Of a stretch of 64,000 bases of DNA, positions 19,677 to 28,845 are shown in pieces (the stretch's first letter is position 1; each line of letters opens with the position of its first letter). The stretch is from the NCBI RefSeq assembly GCF_000686805.1, contig NZ_KK366017.1, positions 992,001-1,056,000 of the forward strand, in the 5' to 3' direction. Made by a program: the position numbers and the translations under genes. Origin of the DNA: Bacillus sp. UNC41MFS5 (GTDB lineage Bacteria; Bacillota; Bacilli; Bacillales_B; DSM-18226). Under the pieces are notes generated by a model. That model was not told the origin of the DNA. It was given only the letters and a program-made list of their open reading frames with translations, and did not search any database.

Positions 19677-21086
19677 ATGAAATGGAAAAATCGTCCACAT
19701 GGTGAAGAATCACCATACATGCCAGCGGGGCCATTTAAAATTAGGCTGCCTTTTATTCATTACCGGTTTGAATGGCCAGACTATGTTCAAGGTTTATTAA
19801 TGTGTGCAGTAGACTTGGGGGCTATTACTCTATTAGGTCAACATTTACACATGCCATTCGAGGTGGCATTAGCGGTGGTTGTATTGAATGGGCTGCTTTA
19901 TTTATTTCACCATATTTTAGGTGATCCCGTTATTCCAGGATGGATTACACCGGCCATTCCGCTGATTGTCTTGTTTGTTACTCAATTTGATGAGGGGCCT
20001 GATCGGGTCTATGCGCTGGTCGCCTTTCAGTTAACATTAGGTATTTTATCGATTATTCTGGGTATTACCGGCTTAGCAAGTAAAGTGGTTCATATGGTTC
20101 CAAATGCCATTAAAACAGGAATCATACTTGGGGCTGGTATTGGAGCGGTCACTTCCGTTTTTGGAGTAGGCGGACAATTTGAAAAATTCCCGTTCACTAT
20201 TTCGATTTGTATTGGATTTGCCTTTTTCCTTACTTTTTCCAAGTCATTTGAACGAATTAGAAAAAATAATAAAGGATTTTTATTTACTCTATTAGGTAAT
20301 CTTGGCATTCTACCCGCTATTTTTCTAGCCGTTTTTGTTGCTCCATTATTTGGAGAAGCAAACTGGCCTGATATTCAATGGGGATTTAGTAAACCAGATT
20401 TTGCGACCCTGTTTGCGGAGTACACTGTTTTCGGATTAGGATTTCCGGCTGTTGCTTTTTTTCTAAAAGCGATTCCGGCTGTGTTGGCTACGTACCTAGT
20501 CGTTTTCGGTGATGTGCTTAAAACGAAAGCATTGCTTTCTGAATCCGATGCCGTAAGAACCGATGAAAAAGTGGATTACAATCCAAACCGGGCGCATTTA
20601 ATTTTTGGTGGAAGAAACACACTGATGAGTATGATTGGTCCTGATATTACCATGTGTGGTCCAATGTGGGCTGCGATGCAGGTAGTCGCCATTGAGCGCT
20701 TTAAAGAAGGAAAAAAAGCGATGAATTCCTTTTTTGGAGGAATTGGATCTTTCCGTTGGGGTACAAATACAGCCCTGCTATTATTGCCAATTGTAAGCTT
20801 TGTTCAACCGATTCTAGGCGTAGCTTTAGCTTTGACATTACTTGTCCAAGGTTACGTAAGTGTCCGGATTGGGATCATGCAGGCACGGAGCCAGCGTGAT
20901 TTAGGAATAGCTGGAATTGTGGCTGCCCTCCTTGTCATCAAAGGTGCTTCATGGGCATTTGCAGTAGGAATTCTGCTTTGCTTCTTAATTTATGGTAAAG
21001 ACTTCTTCAAAGGAGAAGTTGATCATACATTTGTCAAAGATTCCTTGGAATCATCTAAAAATGAAGAAATGAAAGAGGTAAGTTAA
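19677..21086 (+). CDS. NCS2-like (xanthine/uracil permease superfamily) transporter
   Basis: A 469-residue membrane protein with about 12 hydrophobic segments and the general layout of the nucleobase-cation symporter 2 superfamily. The frame extends upstream, but ATG 19677 has GGGGAGAAA about 7 nt before it and begins the conserved region. It is followed without gap by an aldehyde dehydrogenase and an iron alcohol dehydrogenase. That is not a nucleobase context, so it may import an alcohol, aldehyde or hydroxy acid. The substrate is unknown. Confidence 0.75.
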   Translation: MKWKNRPHGEESPYMPAGPFKIRLPFIHYRFEWPDYVQGLLMCAVDLGAITLLGQHLHMPFEVALAVVVLNGLLYLFHHILGDPVIPGWITPAIPLIVLFVTQFDEGPDRVYALVAFQLTLGILSIILGITGLASKVVHMVPNAIKTGIILGAGIGAVTSVFGVGGQFEKFPFTISICIGFAFFLTFSKSFERIRKNNKGFLFTLLGNLGILPAIFLAVFVAPLFGEANWPDIQWGFSKPDFATLFAEYTVFGLGFPAVAFFLKAIPAVLATYLVVFGDVLKTKALLSESDAVRTDEKVDYNPNRAHLIFGGRNTLMSMIGPDITMCGPMWAAMQVVAIERFKEGKKAMNSFFGGIGSFRWGTNTALLLLPIVSFVQPILGVALALTLLVQGYVSVRIGIMQARSQRDLGIAGIVAALLVIKGASWAFAVGILLCFLIYGKDFFKGEVDHTFVKDSLESSKNEEMKEVS

Positions 21087-22508
21087 ATGAAAAAGCAATA
21101 TTACGTTAACGGTGAATGGAAGACTGCAGAGAAATTTGCAGATCTCCACTCACCTTACTCTAAAGAAGTAATCGCTCAAATTCCACAAGCAATACGTGAG
21201 GAAGTAGAACAAGTCATTGACATTGCCTACAACACGAGAAGACAAATGGAAGAATTGACTGCCTATGAGCGTGCAGCGATTTTAGAACATATTGCACAGC
21301 TATTCATTGAAAATCGACAAAAGGCGGCTGAAATTATCTCGTTAGAAGCGGCAAAGCCAATGAAAATCGCATTAGGGGAAATCGATCGTACGGTTGAAAC
21401 CTATAAATTTGCGGCTGAAGAAGCCAAACGATTAACGGGAGAAATGATTCCAATGGATGCTGCGAAAAATGGAGCAAACCGCTTTGGTTACACCATTGAG
21501 CAGCCAATTGGAGTCATTGGGGCAATCACACCATTTAACTTCCCGCAAAATCTGGTCGCACATAAAGTGGGACCTGCGATTGCAGCCGGAAATACAATCA
21601 TTCTTAAGCCGGCATCACAAACACCTCTTTCAGCACTGTTTCTAGCTGAATTAATTGATCAAACGGCTTTGCCTAAAGGTGCATTTAACGTGATAACCGG
21701 TAGTGGCCGAATCGTTGGTGATACATTGGTGACCAGTGAAAAAGTAAAAATGATTACATTTACTGGCAGTCCTTCTGTCGGCATCGGTATTCGGAACAAA
21801 GCTGGACTCAAAAAAGTTGCTCTTGAACTAGGCTCAAACGCTGGTTTAATTATTGACAAGAATGTTGATTTATCCCAAATTGTTCCAAAATGTGTTACTG
21901 GAGCTTTTTCAAATCAGGGACAGATTTGTATCTCATTACAACGTACCTATGTAATGGATGAATTATTTGATGAATTTATGGAACAATTTGCAGCAGCTGC
22001 TAAGCAGTTAGTCATCGGCAGCCCACTTGCAGAAACAACGGATATTTCTGCCATGATTAATCCTGCTGAACAAGAACGGGCACTTAGCTGGGTACAGGAA
22101 GCTGCCCAGAACGGCGCTGAAATCGTGATTGGCGGGAAAATTGAGAATGGAGTCTTCTTGCCAACGATATTAACGAATGTAGCCCCTACTTTAAATGTAT
22201 CTTGCCAGGAAGTTTTTGCACCAATTGTAGTTGTCAATCGCATTTCCTCTGTTGAAGAAGGAATTGCAGCCATTAATGATTCCAATTATGGCTTGCAGGC
22301 AGGAATCTTTACAAATGACATTCAAACAGCATTCAAAGCTTCAAAAGAGTTTGAAGTAGGCGGTGTCATGATTAACGATATTCCAACTTACCGTGTAGAC
22401 CAAATGCCGTATGGAGGCGTAAAAGAAAGCGGAACAGGTAAAGAAGGATTAAAATATGCAATCCATGAAATGACGGAAACAAAACTTGTCGTTTGGAATC
22501 ATAATTAA
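21087..22508 (+). CDS. NAD(P)-dependent aldehyde dehydrogenase
   Basis: A 473-residue ALDH-superfamily enzyme. It has the FNFPQNLVAHKVGPAIAAGN motif, the catalytic Glu in LELGSNAG and the catalytic Cys in NQGQICISLQR. The start follows the permease stop by 0 bp behind GAGGTAAG. Together with the iron alcohol dehydrogenase it would oxidise an alcohol to an acid through a semialdehyde, for example a 4-hydroxybutyrate to succinate type route. The substrate is not determined by the sequence. Confidence 0.9.
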   Translation: MKKQYYVNGEWKTAEKFADLHSPYSKEVIAQIPQAIREEVEQVIDIAYNTRRQMEELTAYERAAILEHIAQLFIENRQKAAEIISLEAAKPMKIALGEIDRTVETYKFAAEEAKRLTGEMIPMDAAKNGANRFGYTIEQPIGVIGAITPFNFPQNLVAHKVGPAIAAGNTIILKPASQTPLSALFLAELIDQTALPKGAFNVITGSGRIVGDTLVTSEKVKMITFTGSPSVGIGIRNKAGLKKVALELGSNAGLIIDKNVDLSQIVPKCVTGAFSNQGQICISLQRTYVMDELFDEFMEQFAAAAKQLVIGSPLAETTDISAMINPAEQERALSWVQEAAQNGAEIVIGGKIENGVFLPTILTNVAPTLNVSCQEVFAPIVVVNRISSVEEGIAAINDSNYGLQAGIFTNDIQTAFKASKEFEVGGVMINDIPTYRVDQMPYGGVKESGTGKEGLKYAIHEMTETKLVVWNHN

Positions 22509-22521
22509 GGAGTGACCAAAA

Positions 22522-23727
22522 TTGTCTGAAAAAATTACCTTTACACCACTTAGTTATACCGGATGGGATTCTTTAGCTCACCTTTTAGTAGAAGTAAACC
22601 GCTTTGATGTGAAAAAGATTCTAGTCATAACAGACCCGTTCTTATATGATATTGGATTAACAAATAAAGTTACAGATCCGCTTGAAGAAGCAGGTTATGT
22701 AACTGAAGTTTATACAGATGTTGTACCTGAGCCACCGCTGGCAATCGGAGAAAAATTGGTTGCCTACACCCGTGATAATCAATTCGACATGGTCATTGGA
22801 GTTGGTGGGGGAAGTGCATTAGATTTAACAAAGCTTGCAGGGGTATTAGCGTCTCATGAGGGTAAAGTAGAAGACTACTTAAACTTAACGGGTACGAAAA
22901 AGATTACGAACAAAGGTCTGCCTAAAATCTTAATTCCTACCACTTCAGGGACTGGTTCAGAGGTGACGAATATTTCTGTTCTATCTTTAGAAACAACTAA
23001 AGATGTCGTAACGCATGACTACTTATTAGCGGATGTTGCGATTGTGGATCCTGCCTTAACGATTTCATTACCTCCAAAAGTAACAGCTGCTACAGGAGTT
23101 GATGCACTTACACATGCAGTAGAAGCTTATGTTTCTAAAAATGCGAGCGTTGTCTCTGATGCATTAGCATTGCAAGCCATCCGCCTCATCAGCAACTCGA
23201 TTCGCACAGCTGTTTCAAACGGTCAAGACAAACAAGCACGTACGGATATGAGCTACGGAAGTTACCTTGCAGGTCTTGCCTTCTTCAATGCAGGAGTTGC
23301 TGGTGTTCACGCGCTAGCTTACCCTCTCGGAGGCCAATTCCACATTGCACACGGTGACTCCAATGCCGTCTTGCTTCCATATGTATTTGGTTATATTCGC
23401 CAAAGCTGTGAAAAACGGATGAAAGATATTTACGATGCCATGGGCTTTAGCTCTGTAAATCTATCACAAGAAGAGGCATCATATAAATGTGTAGCAGAGT
23501 TAAAAAGATTAGTAGAAGATGTAAATATTCCATCTTCTTTAAAAGGATTTAATATTCCAGAGGATGCCCTTGAAAGCTTAACGAATGATGGGGTTAAGCA
23601 AAAACGTATTTTAGCACGTAGTCCAATGCCTTTATTGAAAGAAGATATCTATACCATTTATAAAGCTGCATTCGATGGAGTAGTTGTTGAAAAATCGAAA
23701 GATTGTAAGATTGCAGTTCGTGATTGA
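22522..23727 (+). CDS. Iron-containing alcohol dehydrogenase
   Basis: A 401-residue type III alcohol dehydrogenase. It has the NAD-binding GVGGGSALDLTK near residues 92-103, PTTSGTGSEVTN and the metal-binding histidines in DALTHAVEAYVS and GVHALAYPLGGQFHIAHGDSN. It starts at TTG behind AAGGAGTG. It is the last gene of the LacI-controlled operon and probably acts one step before the aldehyde dehydrogenase. Confidence 0.92.
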   Translation: MSEKITFTPLSYTGWDSLAHLLVEVNRFDVKKILVITDPFLYDIGLTNKVTDPLEEAGYVTEVYTDVVPEPPLAIGEKLVAYTRDNQFDMVIGVGGGSALDLTKLAGVLASHEGKVEDYLNLTGTKKITNKGLPKILIPTTSGTGSEVTNISVLSLETTKDVVTHDYLLADVAIVDPALTISLPPKVTAATGVDALTHAVEAYVSKNASVVSDALALQAIRLISNSIRTAVSNGQDKQARTDMSYGSYLAGLAFFNAGVAGVHALAYPLGGQFHIAHGDSNAVLLPYVFGYIRQSCEKRMKDIYDAMGFSSVNLSQEEASYKCVAELKRLVEDVNIPSSLKGFNIPEDALESLTNDGVKQKRILARSPMPLLKEDIYTIYKAAFDGVVVEKSKDCKIAVRD

Positions 23728-23736
23728 AGTTTTATG

Positions 23737-23774
23737 AAACTAGCAGTGCGGTTCAATTCGCACTGCTAGTTTTT
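23737..23774 (+). terminator. Terminator after the ADH gene
   Basis: AAACTAGCAGTGCG pairs perfectly with CGCACTGCTAGTTT around an 8-nt loop, followed by a T-run. It may act in both directions, as the next minus-strand gene also ends here. Confidence 0.92.
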
Positions 23775-23789
23775 AATATCTCACTCAAT

Positions 23790-24524
23790 TTATTTTTCCC
23801 TGACAATCAGGGCTGAAATCCAGCCTTCCATCCCGTTTGCGGTTTGAACTTTTAGCCACGTAATTCCTCTGGAATCTACTTGTTCTTCATTCAAAAAGTG
23901 CATTATTTCTCCATTTGTAATAGTGTATATATGAGGCGCGGTTAGTGTGGGTGCTTCACGAATATTTCCGCCTTCTTCATAAATCTTATTTAAAATTAAA
24001 TCTTTTTGATTAGGGGAAGACACGGATGCTTGTATGTGCGCATGTTCTTGGTTTAACCATATCTCAACTTTCTTCCATTTTTCTGTATACCACTCATTTG
24101 GATTGTTGATGATTGCTGCAGTAAGTAAGATTCCTAAAGTTGTGGCAGAATAGAAGGTCCATCTTTTAATTCTTGTCTTATTCCTTTTCCGTTTCATGAA
24201 AAGCTGAATGATTTTGTTGAAAAATCTTTCGAACAAGGCAAACATTCCTTCAATGATATCAATCCAAACAGATATGCCAGCTTTTCCTGCTTCTCTCCGG
24301 CTTCTTTGAATCGTGCAAAGAAGTGCCATGATTGGGTAAGAAATGGGATAAAGCATTTTTTTTAACAAACGGCACAACAAGTTTAAGAAGGGAGGAACCA
24401 TGTACAACAAAATCAACCTTGCGAGATGCAGCAGCACAAAGAGAGCCAAAAAAATACGCAACCATTCCGGAAGGACAGAAATAAGTGACCAGATCCAAAA
24501 CCGCTGATTTAAAATGGATTCCAC
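23790..24524 (-). CDS. Membrane protein with C-terminal SH3-type domain, function unknown
   Basis: A 244-residue protein starting at GTG behind AAAGGAGA. The N-terminal half has hydrophobic segments (about residues 20-65), and a further transmembrane helix lies near 125-140 (WTFYSATTLGILLTAAII). The last 65 residues (NIREAPTLTAPHIYTI ... GWISALIVREK) look like a bacterial SH3 domain that would lie outside the cell. It follows its upstream neighbour by 5 bp and is evidently co-transcribed with it. I do not recognise the family. Confidence 0.7.
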   Translation of the reverse strand: MESILNQRFWIWSLISVLPEWLRIFLALFVLLHLARLILLYMVPPFLNLLCRLLKKMLYPISYPIMALLCTIQRSRREAGKAGISVWIDIIEGMFALFERFFNKIIQLFMKRKRNKTRIKRWTFYSATTLGILLTAAIINNPNEWYTEKWKKVEIWLNQEHAHIQASVSSPNQKDLILNKIYEEGGNIREAPTLTAPHIYTITNGEIMHFLNEEQVDSRGITWLKVQTANGMEGWISALIVREK

Positions 24525-24529
24525 AATTG

Positions 24530-25450
24530 CTAATCTCCTTTATATAAATAGGATGAAAGTTCTCTCCTTGGACCAGAAATCTGTTTTTTTCTATTGATGT
24601 TTTCCTGATTGACTGGGAGATAGGGGAATAGTTTTTTTAGCTTGGCCAATCTTTGTTCTACCTCAAACTGGTCAATAGTGTGATTGTTGATCAAGTTTAA
24701 AAGTTGTTTGTTTACCTCATATTTGAAGACTTGATTTTGGCTAAACTCCGATTCCACTAACCGCTTTGCCATTTCATTCTTTTCTCCAAGCTTCCCTGCA
24801 GTGATAAAATCACCTGCTTGAAGGGCTTCTTTAATCGAGGCAGAAATCCGGCGAGCTTCCTCTAAGTCCAGAGCCTCTTGATAGGCGGATAGTTCTGCGT
24901 TTCGGTCTAAATCGGCGATCGCCTCATCATGACGCTGGTCCCGAATACCTTGCCGAATCAAAACACGAACATTTCGAACCACAATTCCAGCCTCTCTTAA
25001 CACCTTGACCAATCGCGAGGTTTGAAAAAATTCTTCAATATGCCTGGCAAAACTCAGATCCTCTTCAATAGGAAAAAATCTTGCTTCCGACTCCACCCAG
25101 AAGGGCAGATTATTGTTAAAAAGGTGGCTAATTTCTCCTGCATTTTGTTGAACTAACCGTTCGGGGTGTTTAACGGCAATATCGATAAATATATTGACAG
25201 AAAACCTTCTTCCTCTTGTAGCCGAAGGGACTTCCTCTTTGTAGGAGATGGTTTGCTGCTGCATATTGACTGTATATACCCTTTTATATTTGCCAATCCG
25301 CAATTCACTACGTGACAAACGCTCTCCATTTTTAACTGTATAGTATTCGTTGTGATTATTAACATAAACAAAGGCATAAGTCATAGATGATGCCGGCGGT
25401 TTTTCCAAAAAGCTAAATTTCACGTCATTAACATCTTCAATAAATTGCAT
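24530..25450 (-). CDS. Protein of unknown function with SPFH-like layout
   Basis: A 306-residue soluble protein with ATG behind GGAGGGA. A beta-rich N-terminal part (about 1-85) is followed by RFSVNIFIDIAVKHPERLVQ and AGIVVRNVRVLIRQGI, then a helical, charged region (about 170-280). The order resembles SPFH/band-7 proteins, but there is no membrane anchor, so this is only a suggestion. It pairs with the downstream membrane protein, which may be its partner. Confidence 0.55.
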   Translation of the reverse strand: MQFIEDVNDVKFSFLEKPPASSMTYAFVYVNNHNEYYTVKNGERLSRSELRIGKYKRVYTVNMQQQTISYKEEVPSATRGRRFSVNIFIDIAVKHPERLVQQNAGEISHLFNNNLPFWVESEARFFPIEEDLSFARHIEEFFQTSRLVKVLREAGIVVRNVRVLIRQGIRDQRHDEAIADLDRNAELSAYQEALDLEEARRISASIKEALQAGDFITAGKLGEKNEMAKRLVESEFSQNQVFKYEVNKQLLNLINNHTIDQFEVEQRLAKLKKLFPYLPVNQENINRKKQISGPRRELSSYLYKGD

Positions 25451-25492
25451 TAGGTTATTCCCTCCAGGTTAACTATTTTCATTGAGAGATCA

Positions 25493-25560
25493 CTTCCGCT
25501 TGTCTACATTCTATGCAGACAAGCGGAAGAAAAGCCCCCAAATCTATGCAGAAATTGGGG
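25493..25560. repeat. Two adjacent hairpins sharing the loop sequence TCTATGCAGA
   Basis: CTTCCGCTTGTCT (25493-25505) pairs perfectly with AGACAAGCGGAAG (25517-25529), and CCCCAA (25536-25541) with TTGGGG (25555-25560). Both contain the decamer TCTATGCAGA at the loop. They sit in the divergent region between the unknown minus-strand gene and the GntR regulator. They could be a repetitive extragenic element. Confidence 0.6.
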
Positions 25561-25641
25561 ATTGAGGGAGTTTAAGTAACATAATATAAAATCATAAATT
25601 CACAACCAATGTGGAAAAGTAATGAAATTTGTTGTTGGAAT

Positions 25642-25671
25642 TTATACTAAGTGTTAATATATTTAGTATAA
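25642..25671. promoter_or_regulatory. Inverted-repeat operator before the GntR-type regulator
   Basis: TTATACTAA (25642-25650) and TTAGTATAA (25663-25671) form a perfect 9-bp inverted repeat just before the regulator. The same TTATACTAA core occurs before the GH2 operon (26946 region), which suggests autoregulation plus control of the sugar genes. Confidence 0.6.
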
Positions 25672-25703
25672 GATGGAATAAATTGAACTAAGGGTGAGCT
25701 GAG

Positions 25704-26792
25704 ATAAAAAATGAACCTCTATATCAACAAATAAAAAATAAAATTAAAGAGCAAATTCTATCTGGTAAGCTGCGAGTAGGTGACCGTGTTCCCTCCGAAA
25801 AAGAGTTAACAGAGGAATTTCATGTAAGTCAGATTACTACTAAAAACGCACTTTCTGGTCTTGCGGAAGAAGGGATAGTAGAAAGAATTAAAGGGAAAGG
25901 AACGTTTGTTTGTGAAAGTAATCTAACGACTTCAATCAGACAACCGAATAAACCGACTGGATTAATTGGACTTATTCTTCCTAGTATGAAAACAAGGATT
26001 GAACAAGAGTTTGTCAATTTTATTGAAAAATATGTTTCAAAGAGTGGATATAACCTAATTATAAAAATAACAAGAGAGTCACAATTTGAAGAAGCAGATG
26101 CTATTGAGATGTTTAAAAAAATGAATGTTAAAGGAATGATTATTTTTCCTACTGAAAAAGATAATTATAATGAAGCGGTGCTAAGGCTTACACTGGATAA
26201 ATTTCCATTTGTATTAATTGACAGGTATATGGAGAATATTTTAACTTATAGTGTTACCTCTGAAAATGAGCTTGGGACTTTAGAAGCCATCTCTTTCTTA
26301 TTAAATAAAGGCCATAAAAATATTGGGCTTGTGTCTCCAATTATTACAAATACAGCAACTGACGAGAGAGCTAGAGGGTTTGAAAACGCTTTTTTGAAAA
26401 GGGGAACAACCATTAATAAGAATCTATGGCTGACATTAAGTTTCAATGAAATTTCTCAGAATAAAACTCCGAAGTTAATTAAAGAATTTCTAATGAGAAG
26501 ACCCGAAATGACAGCTGTATTTACAATGAATGCTGAATTAGCTGTGTATTCTCATTTAGCAATAAGTTCTCTTAAGAATGAAACATGTCGAGATCTTGAA
26601 TTATTAACCTTTGATTCACCAGGTATACCTGGCGTCTCGTTTATTAAGCAGGATATTGCTGAATGTAGTAAAAAAACAGTTGACCTACTATTAGAACAAA
26701 TTGGAGGAATTTATAAACCGAAAAGAATTTATGTACCTGTCGATCTTAAAGTAAATGAAAATGAAGAATTGTTGGAAACTATAATAACCTAA
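25704..26792 (+). CDS. GntR/LacI-type (AraR-like) regulator, probable ATA start
   Basis: A protein of 362 residues. A GntR-family winged helix lies at residues 4-70 (NEPLYQQIKNKI, PSEKELTEEFHVS, EGIVERIKGKGTFV). It is followed by a LacI-type sugar-binding domain with ALIDRYM-like and SENELGTLEAISFL stretches, the arrangement of B. subtilis AraR. The helix-turn-helix is in frame only up to a stop at 25695, and the sole codon that can start it is ATA at 25704, 7 nt behind AAGGGTG. The first in-frame ATG (25986) would lose the whole DNA-binding domain. The likely targets are its own gene and the GH2-ABC-GH43 genes downstream. Confidence 0.85.
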   Translation: MKNEPLYQQIKNKIKEQILSGKLRVGDRVPSEKELTEEFHVSQITTKNALSGLAEEGIVERIKGKGTFVCESNLTTSIRQPNKPTGLIGLILPSMKTRIEQEFVNFIEKYVSKSGYNLIIKITRESQFEEADAIEMFKKMNVKGMIIFPTEKDNYNEAVLRLTLDKFPFVLIDRYMENILTYSVTSENELGTLEAISFLLNKGHKNIGLVSPIITNTATDERARGFENAFLKRGTTINKNLWLTLSFNEISQNKTPKLIKEFLMRRPEMTAVFTMNAELAVYSHLAISSLKNETCRDLELLTFDSPGIPGVSFIKQDIAECSKKTVDLLLEQIGGIYKPKRIYVPVDLKVNENEELLETIIT

Positions 26793-26847
26793 CTGGTTTC
26801 TCTATATGAAAATAAAGTCAATGTAGAAATTCCATTCAAAAGGTAGT

Positions 26848-26884
26848 AAACCCAAACGTCCCCCGTTGTCGTTTGGGTTTTTTA
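26848..26884 (+). terminator. Terminator after the GntR-type regulator
   Basis: AAACCCAAACG pairs with CGTTTGGGTTT around an 11-nt loop, followed by TTTTAT. Confidence 0.92.
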
Positions 26885-26888
26885 TGTG

Positions 26889-27010
26889 ATTATTTCTAAA
26901 CTATAAAAGGTTAGAAATAATTTACTTTTTATCAAATAGTATAATTTATACTAAATTTGGTATATTAAAGTTAATTTACTTAATATAAGATATAAATGTA
27001 AGCACTTCCA
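26889..27010. promoter_or_regulatory. Control region of the glycan operon: operators and cre-like site
   Basis: Three elements lie here. ATTATTTCTAA / TTAGAAATAAT is an 11-bp inverted repeat (26889-26921). AGTATAATTTATACT (26938-26952) is a perfect palindrome overlapping TTTATACTAA, the same core as before the regulator gene. TGTAAGCACTTCCA (26997-27010) is one mismatch from a CcpA cre site. This fits induction by the substrate through the GntR-type regulator and repression by glucose. Binding is inferred. Confidence 0.55.
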
Positions 27011-27062
27011 AAGTCTAGATTATCAAAAATTATTAAGTTTCATATAAAAGGAGTTATATATA

Positions 27063-28820
27063 ATGACAGTAAAAAACATTCCAAGAAAAGAATATCCACG
27101 TCCCCATTTTGAAAGGGAACATTGGCTGAATTTAAATGGGGAGTGGAAATTCAAATTTGATAGTGAAAACATAGGTGAAAAGGAAAAATGGTATAAAAAA
27201 TCAAATTTTGATAAAAAAATTATTGTTCCTTTTACATATGAAACAGAAGCCAGCGGCATTGGAGAGGAAGTATTTTGTCCTAATGTATGGTATCAAAAAA
27301 GCATAATTATTCCAAGTGAATATGAAAATAAGGAGATTATACTTCATTTCCAAGCTGCTGATTATATAACAAAGCTTTGGGTGAACGGCACCTTTGTTGG
27401 TAAAAGAAAGGGTGGGCAAATAGCATTTTCTTTCAATATTACTGATTTTTTAGATGGGACAAATGAATTGAATATTGTTGTGAAAAACGAAGATAGTCAA
27501 AGTTGTTTTCAGCCAAGAGGAAAACAAAGATGGTTAGATCATAGTTATGAATGTTGGTATGTTCAAACAACGGGAATTTGGCAAACTGTTTGGCTTGAGT
27601 TTTTAAATGAAGCACATGTTCATGCAGTCAAAATTACTCCAGATATTGATACAGAATCAGTTGAGTTTGCATATGAAGTTTCAGGTAACATTGATCATTC
27701 CTTGGAGTTAAGAACATCCATATATTTTAAAGGTCAGCAAATAAAATCCTTCGTCCAAACTGTATATCGTCCATATCAAACAATTACTATTAATATTGTA
27801 AGTGATTTTCATCATTGGAGAGTGGTACATTGGAGTCCACAATCTCCTAATTTATATGATGTAGAATTTACATTAACTAAGAATGGTAAAGTAGTAGACC
27901 ATGTAAAATCATATTTTGGGATGAGGAAAATTTCGATAGAAAATGGAAACGTATTGCTTAATAATATTCCACTTTATCAAAAACTAATATTAGATCAGGG
28001 TTATTGGGGAGAGTCACATTTAACACCACCTTCAGAAGAAGCGATTATTGAGGATATTGATCGTACATTAGAGATGGGCTTTAACGGAGTACGAAAACAT
28101 ATGAAAGTGGAAGATCAACGATTTCTATATTGGGCAGATAAAAAAGGACTACTTGTTTGGTCTGAAATGGCAGCGACATATGAGTTTTCAGATGAGGCTG
28201 TTCAAAATTTTACTGAGGAATGGATAGAGGTTGTTAAACAGCATTATAATCACCCATGCATCATTACATGGACGCCATTTAATGAATCTTGGGGCGTGAA
28301 AAATATTTATACAGACTTTAAGCAGCAAAAGTTTACAGAGGGGATCTATCATCTTACAAAAGCTATTGATAGTATGAGACCTGTTATTGTAAACGATGGA
28401 TGGGAGCATACAATTTCCGATATTATTTCCTTGCACGATTATGTAGAATACGGTGATGAATTTATAAAGCGATATATGGATAAAGAAAAAGTAGTTCATA
28501 ACGATTTAGCTTTTAATAATTTTAAGCATGCTATGGCACAAGGCTATAAATATAACGGTCAGCCAATTATTATTAGTGAATATGGTGGTATTGCAATCAA
28601 TTCCGAAAAAGGCTGGGGCTATGGTGAACAAGTAAATAGTGAAGAGGACTTCTTGAATCGTTATGAATCTATTACTCAGGGAATTAAAGATACTTCATAT
28701 ATTAGTGGATTTTGCTATACACAACTTACTGATGTGCAGCAAGAGGTTAATGGGTTGCTAAAGGAAGATAGAGTACCAAAAGTAGACTTAAACAAAATTA
28801 GAGCAATTAACAGTAAATAA
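27063..28820 (+). CDS. Glycoside hydrolase family 2 enzyme A
   Basis: A 585-residue GH2 enzyme. The N-terminal sugar-binding jelly roll (start RPHFEREHWLNLNGEWKF), an immunoglobulin-like domain and a TIM barrel follow in order. The acid/base Glu lies in TWTPFNESWGV near residue 406, and the nucleophile Glu in IIISEYGG near residue 504. There is no signal peptide, so it works on imported oligosaccharides. It is shorter than classical LacZ. GH2 covers beta-galactosidase, beta-glucuronidase, beta-mannosidase and others, and the specificity is not evident. A paralog follows 25 bp later. Confidence 0.88.
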   Translation: MTVKNIPRKEYPRPHFEREHWLNLNGEWKFKFDSENIGEKEKWYKKSNFDKKIIVPFTYETEASGIGEEVFCPNVWYQKSIIIPSEYENKEIILHFQAADYITKLWVNGTFVGKRKGGQIAFSFNITDFLDGTNELNIVVKNEDSQSCFQPRGKQRWLDHSYECWYVQTTGIWQTVWLEFLNEAHVHAVKITPDIDTESVEFAYEVSGNIDHSLELRTSIYFKGQQIKSFVQTVYRPYQTITINIVSDFHHWRVVHWSPQSPNLYDVEFTLTKNGKVVDHVKSYFGMRKISIENGNVLLNNIPLYQKLILDQGYWGESHLTPPSEEAIIEDIDRTLEMGFNGVRKHMKVEDQRFLYWADKKGLLVWSEMAATYEFSDEAVQNFTEEWIEVVKQHYNHPCIITWTPFNESWGVKNIYTDFKQQKFTEGIYHLTKAIDSMRPVIVNDGWEHTISDIISLHDYVEYGDEFIKRYMDKEKVVHNDLAFNNFKHAMAQGYKYNGQPIIISEYGGIAINSEKGWGYGEQVNSEEDFLNRYESITQGIKDTSYISGFCYTQLTDVQQEVNGLLKEDRVPKVDLNKIRAINSK

Positions 28821-28845
28821 ATTTTCATTAGCAAGGAGACAGTTT

